This document shows positions 1 through 7,900 of a DNA stretch of 11,103 nt, one piece after another. This stretch comes from Zygnema cylindricum. Lineage: Eukaryota > Streptophyta > Zygnematophyceae > Zygnematales > Zygnemataceae. The notes below the pieces were generated by a model. That model saw only the letters and a program-made list of their open reading frames with translations, was not told the DNA's origin and did not search any database. How positions within the stretch are numbered: position 1 is the first letter of the stretch; the number at the start of each line of letters is the position of its first letter. The DNA is taken from assembly GCA_037447655.1 (NCBI GenBank), contig JBBHKE010000660.1:129697-140799 (forward strand), read 5' to 3'. A program made the position numbers and the translations under genes.

Positions 1-7
1 ACTTAAA

Positions 8-133
8 ACTTCTTTTCTCCGTACACAATTGTTGAAATTTCAATTTGAGACCGCCAATCGGAAGCTGAGAATATTAAATTTCAATCGCAACCGTCAGATA
101 TTCAATCCGACAAGTGTGTACGGAGAAAAGATG
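8..133. mobile_element. Short inverted-repeat (MITE-like) element
   Basis: The left arm at 12-32 (cttttctccgtacacaattg plus t) is the reverse complement of the right arm at 110-130 with one mismatch in 21. Pairing continues imperfectly outward to about 8 and 133. The element is about 120 bp, AT-rich and has no coding capacity. Terminal inverted repeats of this length on a short non-coding body are typical of MITEs, but I could not identify a clear target-site duplication. A related right end occurs at 4871-4888. Confidence 0.5.
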
Positions 134-1529
134 TTCCAAATGGCGAAAAAAACATTGACGCTAATAGCGATTCACGGTGTAGTGTGGCTTGATTTGGTCG
201 CGCGTGACGATGCGCATTATTTTCATTTAGGTTCATTGATATTTTTACGCTGTCCAATTTTTATCGTGTACAAAGTTTATTTCTTTTCGTGCGAGTTAAT
301 GTGTCCGTACAAGACATTGTCAATCTGCGCGTCAACATGTGCTCTCAAAGTGAAGCTCACGAAAAGTGACAAAGTGCCTGCGCGCAACACTTTTATTTAC
401 ATGTGGTTGCCGCAGTTTTGCTACCCGTAAACCTTGGCCGGCCGTGTGAATTGCTGATTTTATTATGACGGTCGACGTTAACAAGCGCGGGAAGATTTTA
501 ACCGGTTGTTACGATATCTTGCAATTCAATGCTGGCCAACGGATCGACCGTCAAATCTAAACTCAGCGATACTGTACTTAACTTGTACCAGAGTGTACTT
601 AAAATGTACAATCCTTGACAAGCTGACGTAGGTGACTGTCGCGCAACCAAAATAGCCACCGCGATGATCAATTCCCATCCAGAAATAGCTCCATAGCCGA
701 ATTTTTGAGACGTGGTTTATATTTTGGTGACGTAAAAACATCAAACCATAATACTGAAAATAGTATTGAACCTTCAACAATTACGGTTTATTACTACGAT
801 GGGTCACACTGTTTAACTGTCTACTGACGTGTCCAAAGATAATTCGACGGCTTAGAAATTAACTATCTTTTAAGTTTTAACCTCATGTCGGTCACAATTC
901 ACAGTGAACCAGCCAACCAATGAAGACTTTCGATTGTGAATCTATTGATGTAATATTTTGGACTTCTGCAATTTGAAAGTAAAGGTGCGTTTTCCGCACT
1001 AAACCTATTCTAGTCGTTTAATGTAAAAAATTACGTGCGCACTAAACCGCTCGATCTATTTTCACTTTTTGTCTTTTTCAGACCAATGTAAAAACATAAA
1101 AATGTACTGCAAGAGTAGGATACAGGACAGAAATAGTTATAGAAATAGTACAGAAGCAGGGCACAGTATTCCTGTGTACTACGGTCGCTGATTCGTCACG
1201 TGACCCCGGTTTCGTGGAGTCCGGATCTTGTACAAAACCGAGATCCTTTCTCACAGCCTCACGACCGTCGGCGCAAAGCCGGAAAATCCGCGCCGTACAT
1301 CCAAATGTTCGTTCTGCCGCCCTATTGGATCCCTGACTTCGCGCCCAACGGTAACACCGCCGGTCCCTGGGCCTTCCTTGTAGGTCGTACCATCTCCGTA
1401 TTTTCCTCATCATAATCTTTGCAACAGTATTCCAACATCTGTCCCAAACCGTACCAGACTGTATAGTGATCCGTACATCCACTTGGACGAGCCATTCAAC
1501 ACGTCTTGTACCCTCTTCGACGATTTCGC

Positions 1530-1772
1530 TTCCGTCATTCCCTTTCCACGTCCCCCCTTTCTTCCTTCCTTCCTTCCGATCTTTCCTTCCCTCCCCTCCC
1601 TCCCTTCCTCCTCCCTACCCCCTCTTCCTCTCTTCCTTCCTCTTCCGGATTCCCCCCTCCCCCCCATTCCATTCGATCCTATCTGATTCACTGGACTTCA
1701 TTCCATTCCGATCTTCCTCCTCCCCCCTCCTCTCCCTCCCCCCCCCGCCCTCCCCCCCCTTGCCTTTGCCGC
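1530..1772. repeat. C/T-rich tract in the likely 5' leader or core promoter
   Basis: The + strand is almost only C and T for about 240 bases, with repeated ttcc, tccc and cccctcc units, and ends 44 bases before the start codon. In plants pyrimidine-rich stretches are common in core promoters and 5' leaders, so a promoter or 5' UTR role is plausible. Its low complexity explains the overlapping Pro/Ser-rich and Arg/Gly/Glu-rich open frames on both strands, which I do not regard as genes. Confidence 0.6.
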
Positions 1773-1815
1773 TCGGCTGTGGGCTGTGGCCTGTGGCGGC
1801 GGCGGCGGCTGGCCG

Positions 1816-1981
1816 ATGGCCTCGGCGGCGGCGGCGGCCTGCGTGGTGGTGGTGGCGGTGCGTGACGACGCGGCGGGGCGGCAGGCGCTGCAGTGGGCGC
1901 TCAAGGAGTGCACCGAAGCTAAAGCCGGCCGAGGCACACTCTTCCTGCTGCTGCACATAGTGTCGGACGTGCCCAACGCGC
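1816..1981 (+). CDS. Exon 1: start codon and N-terminal part of USP-like domain
   Basis: ATG at 1816 is the first in-frame ATG after an in-frame TGA at 1684, and has G at +4. A GCG-repeat encodes a short Ala run (residues 4-8). The strand-helix-strand that follows is typical of a USP: ACVVVVAVRDDAAGRQALQW (residues 8-27) is beta-1 plus helix 1, and LFLLLHIV is beta-2. The Asp of VRDD sits where USP proteins bind adenine and ribose. The exon ends at 1981 before donor GTACGG, leaving one base (C) that joins AA of exon 2 to give Gln56. This exon is much more GC-rich than the later ones. An additional upstream non-coding exon cannot be excluded. Confidence 0.8.
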
Positions 1982-4900
1982 GTACGGAAGGAGGGAGGGA
2001 GGGCTGCAGGGGGGATTGGTTAGGGGGGATGTGGCACGGGGAAGTGTGGCATGTGACGTGTGTGGCATGTGACGTGTGTGGTGTGTGGCATGCGGATGGG
2101 GGAATAGGAGTAGGATGTGTGAGAAATAATGGCAGTATTTCTGCTAGGGTTTGTGATACTGCTACGGTTTTTTGGTACTGTTGGAGTTTTGGAACTGTTT
2201 GGTTTTTGACACTGCTAGGTTATTGGTGGAGAATAGAGTTCCAATAACCGGTTTTTGGTCACATTCGCGGTTTCACATTGCTCGCTTTTGACGGTTTTTG
2301 GTTGAAAATAGCGTTTTGACAATCTTCATTTTCGGCAAAACTCTGTTTTTGGCAGTACTCAGTTTTTGGCAGTACTCAGTTTTTGGCAGTACTCAGTTTT
2401 TGGCAGTACACGGTTTTTTGGCAATACTCAGTTTTTGGCAGTACTCAGTTTTTGGCAGTACACGGTTTTTTGGCAATGTCGGTTTTTGGCAGTACTCAGT
2501 TTTTGGCAGTACTCAGTTTTTGGCAGTACACGGTTTTTTGGCAATACTAAATTTTTGGCAATATCGGTTTTTGGCAATACCCGGTTTTGGATATATTATA
2601 GGGATTAAAAGAAGGAGGAGGGGCAAGAAGGCCAGGATGCAAGAATGGGGATGGAGGGATGGAAGATTAGTGAAAAGGATTGAGTTTGAAAAGCGGAAGT
2701 GAGAGTGGGGATTTGGAGGAGGAGGAGGATTTATGGGACAGAAATTAGTGTGGTTTTTGGTTGAGGATGGGAGCGAGAATGGGGATTTAGAGGGAGAGGG
2801 GAGGGGGGGGAAGGGAAGGGGGTGGAGAGGGTAAGGTAGCGTGGGTAAGGTTTAAGGCGGGTTGACGGTAGGGAGTTTGGGGAAAGGATTGATGGAGGAT
2901 TTGTATGGAAGTAATGTTTTAGAGAAAGAAGAATGAAAGGTTCGAGAGGTGTTTCTGTTAAAAGCAAGGTTGGTATAAGTGTTGTTTTTAGTATGGATGC
3001 GACTGTGTTTTGTGGCATTCTCCCTTCTTTTATTTGTTTTATGTTTTTTTTTTTTTGTGTGTGGTGGGGAGAGATAACATGGCTGGTTACGTCAATCATG
3101 TATGAAATATTACAGACGTGAAACTATAGATCAAAAGTACTGTATTTTTCAAAGTATTATACGTACACAAGGGTGTAAAATTGGTGTAGTGTGTTAAAAC
3201 TCTTAGGGAATTACACTTATTTTACGCCTTTTGTGCATATGAACGGTGAAAATTGCGCCACTTTTGATCTATGCTAAAAACACATGCGCAGGATTTTTGA
3301 CAGCGATAGTGTTCAGCACCGATCGTATTTTTAACAGAAGCAGTACGTTTCACAGAAAGAGTAGGACAAAAGCAGTATGTATGAGAGCAGTAATATTTCT
3401 GACAGACACAGTATGTTTGATAGGAACAGTATTTTTGACAGAAACAGAAGCAGAAGCTTTCCTTTCTCTCTCTCTCTCTCCCTCTCTCTACTGGATTGGC
3501 TCTTGCACGCATAGACATGCTTTTTTTTATAGAATTCATCAGAATACAAAGCCCCTGGGTACTTTACTACACTCCCACGCATCTACATTCAAGTTTTTTC
3601 CGTATGTGCTCTCCTTCTCCCTCTCATATCGTCTGATTTTAGGAATTCCTCCTCTTTTTCCTTTTTTTTTTTTTTTTTTCAGAAATGAAGTTCGTTCGAG
3701 TCAGTGAAGCGGATTTTGATCGTGTGGCAGTTCATCTCCGAGATCGAGTTCTACCGTTTTTAGAGAGCATGCAAGACATTTGTGACCTTCATGAGGTTTG
3801 TGAAAATGTTTTTGACATGGAATTTTGAATGAGTATGAATGAAACACATAGAGGATAAAAATGGTTCATTCAAAGAGTTATCCGATGTTTTGTCTTACTA
3901 AGGCACTCTGATCCATTTATTTTGCTTCCATTTTCACGAGAATGAACGAACAAAGAGATTTTAAGTAAGAAAAAAATAAAAAATGTCTCTGTCATTTTTG
4001 CACATTTGCAGTTTTTTGGATTTGTTCTATGTGTCTTTTTTTGGCACAACTCCAATTTCATAGTAAGAGACTTGCAAGTTATGTCAAGGGGAGGTTGCGG
4101 TCTACTTTTTTTTTGCTTCCCTGAACTTAAAAGACTTGGAGATGGTATTCTGTTCTTTTCTCTCAAACCCTTGGTAAGATTTTTACAAAACAAAAAACAC
4201 TGTTTTTTTTTTTCGACATCAAACAATCAAACCTTAGACATTTTGACGATTCCATATCTCCCTGTACAACTATACCTTCATGGGCAAGCTCACTCTTTTA
4301 TGCTTTTTGTAAACCTTCTTTCACTCTCTCTCCTCCCTCTGGACAGCCTCACTTTCAACCTCCTCAATATTCCTCGCTTATTTTCTATCCTCTCGTGCGT
4401 CGTACCTCAGTACTCCTTATATAGTGTTTGACTTTAAAAATAAAAAAAGGATGTCACACTGTACATCATGTCAGTGTTTCTCATACCTGTCTCAAAGTGG
4501 TGGTTCTTTAGTCCCAAAATGTTTCTGGATTTCTGTCTCGTCGAATGTTCCTCGAACGTTTGAAGTCAGTATTTTTCAATTAAGCTACTTGACTCCTTGG
4601 AGCATTGGGAATTTTGAGTTTAGTTGCTTATACAGATGTGTACCATCAAGTCGCAAGTCGTTTCCGGTACATTAGATAAACAACAATTACTTTGCATGAG
4701 AAACTTCACTCGTTATTATATTAGCGTAAATGTTTTTTTCGCCACTTAAGTCAACTTTTCTCCATGTACACTTTCCGGGTTATTGGTCGCACTTACACAC
4801 ACTCACACACACTTTGTGATGGAAAGGTAAAGTTCTTAACTTCTGATTGGCAGTCTCCAAATAGAAATTGGACAAGTGTGTACAGAGACACGATACATGG

Positions 4901-7900
4901 TGTACCCTCATCTTCATCATTAATGATCTTGCAGCATACTCTTTCTGTTGCATAAAATAGGATGGACTAAATTGATTAGCTAAAAGAAATGTGGGTGGAT
5001 GTTTCCTTATTCTGGTGTTTGCTGAATCCTTTGACCTCTTTGAAAATGTAGTTTTGCAAGTTTTTAGCTATTAAAACAGGGTATATGTGCTCTCAGTTGG
5101 AATTGAAACCAACCTCCGATTGTCCTCGAATTCAAAGTTTTCATAGTCAACTGTTTGCTTTCTTTATTCTTTTCAAGAACTAAATATCGATTCACTCCTT
5201 CAGAAACCCTAAAAAAATAATGACTTATTTGACGAGATGGAACGTCTGGAATTGCGGCTCCACATTTCTTTCCATGAAATAAGGCGTTGAGTGGATATTT
5301 TGTACTCGTTACTAAGCGATAGTTCACACAATTATCACACAATTATTTTCCGAATCCAAGTTATTCGAGTCAATTTCACATGATTTGAAATTTTCTTTTT
5401 ACGTGACCTTGTTGTCGTCCACACATTGTTGAGAATTCCATTTTTGAAAGAGTTCTTTGCAGCACATTTAAATGTCTTTAGAACTTTGTGTGGTAATTTT
5501 TTTGTAGAAACGTTTCTATTTCCTCTTAATTCTATGAGCTATACATTGAATACCTCATGGATTTGGAATTTGTAGAAAAAAAAGATGGGCAATCCAGCCT
5601 TTAAAAGCCCAACCTCTCTCGCTCCCTCCCCCCTCCCTCCCGCAGTAGAAAGGCTGTAGGTCAGCTGTCACTCGTTTAGTGCTCTTATCATTACTTTAGT
5701 ACAGTCTCTCGATCTTTTCTCGATAAGATAAGCAACCCTCTTATTTCAATTTCAATAAAGGAATAATGTTTGTTCCTTTTTTCTCACTTTCTCTCAACAT
5801 AAACGTTTGTAGGTCTTATTATTGTAGTGATAACTAAATCAGAGCAGGTCAGAAATTTGAGCTCAAAACAAACCCGCAGTAGAAAGGCTGTCAGTCAGCT
5901 GCCCCTTTTTTCTCTTGTTTTTTATTTTTTGGGTGTTTTTTGAGTTTGCCACTTTTTTCTCTTGTTTTTGTTTTTTGGGTGTTTTTTGGGTTTTGCCAAG
6001 TCTAAGGTGTTCTGCGAAATTGGTTTCGATACGTGACGTTAGTCGGAGGTGAAATGTGGAAAATTGATTCGTTTGAAAAATGAACGCTTCAGACTTCATC
6101 TTAATTCATTCTCATTTTCTACATGCAACTGATTCGAACACCCATAAGGCGACTAAAAAAGGATTCGATTTGAAATTATAAAAAAGGAAATGAAAAAGAA
6201 TGTCTGTTGATTTATTGTTGATTGTTAAAGCATCATTCTGTCTGGGTAATCTGGGATCTTTGTTAATTCAGGTAATGTCGTCCATTGAAGTGGTAAAAGA
6301 CGATCTCCGACCCGAAGCCATAATAGACTCTGCGATTCGTCTCCAGGCCGATACTCTCGTCCTCGGAGGCTCGGAAAATACCACAACGTGAGTTCTGTTT
6401 GGTAATCCATTTTTTTTTTTATTCTTCAAAGAAACTGTTGTTCATCCCTCAACAAAAACAAAAACCTCCGACTCTCACTGAAACCTTTCATAGGACAAGC
6501 TACTTTTTCAAATGTGAAATGAGAAGTCACTCGGCATATTAAATGCCCAACCGGTGCTGGAGAGGGTTCACTTTCTCTCGAAAAAAACAAAATCCGTACA
6601 TCTTTTTCGAGAGTAATCCAGTAAGTAGTTAACACGAGATTTGTTACCTTTTCGCCTATTTGAAATGGGAAACTGTCGGGTGACAAACAGGTGGGGCACA
6701 ATCGCTCACTGTACCGCTCTGGGAAAGACCCCTCCCAACTGTCGAGTCATAGTCGTGACAAACGGCCGCAAATCAAAGGAGATTTCGCCTTCAGGAGAGT
6801 TAGTCCCTTTGGAAGACTGGCCTCCTGTCACGTCACCAGGATCTTCTTCGCCAGCTGGCAGCGCCAGCGAGCTCCTTTCGGGCGAACCCGCCGGAAAAAT
6901 CTCCAGCTCAGCGACGTCAGATCCGCCGCGTTCGGCCGGATTGCGAGGAGTCTCCCTCTTTTCGGGGAAGAAACGGTCAAAACTCCAGGGAATAAACGGG
7001 AAAATGTTGGTCAAACAAAGGTCGGAGGAGAGAGGTTATCGAGAGGAAGAACTCACAGATCCTGGTTCCCCAAGTCAAGACTCCAGTCCTGCGAGATTCG
7101 CAGCGTCTCTTTTGAGTCAACTATCCATTGGACGGGCGGTCAAAAGTACGTACTCTCCTCCTCGAAAGGCGAATGATTCGGCGGGAGTCTCTCCCTGTCC
7201 CTCTCCTTTTGGCTCGGGAAGACGACATCCTCCTCCTCTCTTACCTGCCCTCCCTCGAAGCGGTCCTCCTCGAGGTCGCATCACTCTCTACTCCTCCGCC
7301 GGATGCAAGAACTGTCAGGCGGCCCGAAATCTCTTGAGAAGCAAGGTGAGAGAGGGAAGGAGAGGGCAGAGAGAGGGAAGGTGAGACAGATGGCGGGAAA
7401 GAGGGAGGGAGGGTGAGAGAGAGGGTGTGTGTGAGGGAGAGAGAGGGAGGGAGGGAGGGAGGGAGGGGGAGAGGGAGGTAGGGAGAGGGAGGGGGAGGGA
7501 GAGGGGAGTGACACGTTTTTATTCATTAATTTCCAAAAGGGGATGTTGCTTCAAAAGCGATAAACCATTTTCAATTACGAATTCTCTTATTGGGTGGTTT
7601 AGATGCTTAAGAAAGCAGCATTTTATGGTTTTTTTTTGAATTAACTTGTCTAATCTCTTTTTATTGTCGGACATGTTAAATATATTAAGCATGTAAACCA
7701 AGGTAACCATATTAGACATATTGAACAATAGTAACCATATTAACTGTAGTAGCCACAGTGACCATAGTAACCATATATACCACATTAACCATTATACCCA
7801 TAGTAGCCATAGTAACCATAGAAACCATAGTAACCATAGTTAGCATATTAAGCATATTAACCATAGTAATCATATTAACCATAGTAACTATAGTAACCAT

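Larger units (their letters stand above)
1..1815. other. Upstream region, no gene recognised
   Basis: No convincing exon is visible on either strand. The stretch holds a short inverted-repeat element at 8-133, a degenerate run of cagaaatag-like units near 1110-1165, a patch of higher GC from about 1190 to 1410, and a nearly pure C/T tract from about 1530 to 1772. The GC-richer patch is open in two frames, but neither translation resembles a protein family I know. The promoter of the downstream gene should lie here. I cannot place a TATA box or transcription start with confidence. Confidence 0.5.
1982..3682 (+). other. Intron 1 (1.7 kb, repeat-filled)
   Basis: Donor GTACGG, acceptor TTTTTCAG after a run of about 20 T. 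Phase 1. It contains a duplicated 16-mer with TGACGTG cores (2044-2076), a 17-bp minisatellite (2334-2588) with decayed copies before it (about 2130-2330), a purine-rich stretch (about 2610-2930) that includes a G-quadruplex-like run, a fold-back element (3126-3272), a degenerate cagtattttt repeat (3293-3457) and a TC microsatellite. I see no further exon: the USP chain reads directly from exon 1 to exon 2. Confidence 0.75.
3796..6271 (+). other. Intron 2 (2.5 kb)
   Basis: Donor GTTTGT, acceptor AATTCAG. Phase 0. Mostly AT-rich sequence without recognisable coding content; open frames inside it translate to unfamiliar, compositionally odd strings. It contains a possible short inverted-repeat element (4755-4890), a CA-rich microsatellite stretch near 4795-4812, a 30-base direct repeat (about 5639 and 5873) and a 47-base tandem duplication (5906-5998). 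An AATAAA at 5754-5759 is probably chance. Confidence 0.7.

Noticed and set aside
29-430. 133-codon plus-strand frame at the left edge
   Set aside because: It begins at a TTG codon, overlaps the inverted-repeat element and resembles no protein family.
1078-1482. 134-codon minus-strand frame over the GC-richer patch
   Set aside because: No recognisable motif; an opposing plus-strand frame over the same patch is also open. Left as unassigned sequence.
1786-1815. Start ten codons earlier at GTG 1786
   Set aside because: A GTG start is not expected in a eukaryotic nuclear gene, and the added residues are Gly-rich with no domain value.
1466-1960. Overlapping Pro/Ser-rich and Gly/Arg-rich frames on both strands around 1410-1976
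   Set aside because: They follow from the C/T tract and the GGC repeats. Only the frame beginning at ATG 1816 continues into a USP domain.
2298-2702. Phe/Trp/Gln-rich frames over 2298-2702
   Set aside because: Translations of the 17-bp minisatellite in intron 1.
4006-4431. 141-codon plus-strand frame in intron 2
   Set aside because: Phe/Leu/Ser-rich string from T-rich DNA with no family resemblance, and the USP chain joins exon 2 to exon 3 without it.
6121-6180. tRNA-like string gattcgaacacc
   Set aside because: It resembles a T-loop complement, but no acceptor stem, anticodon arm or D arm can be paired around it.
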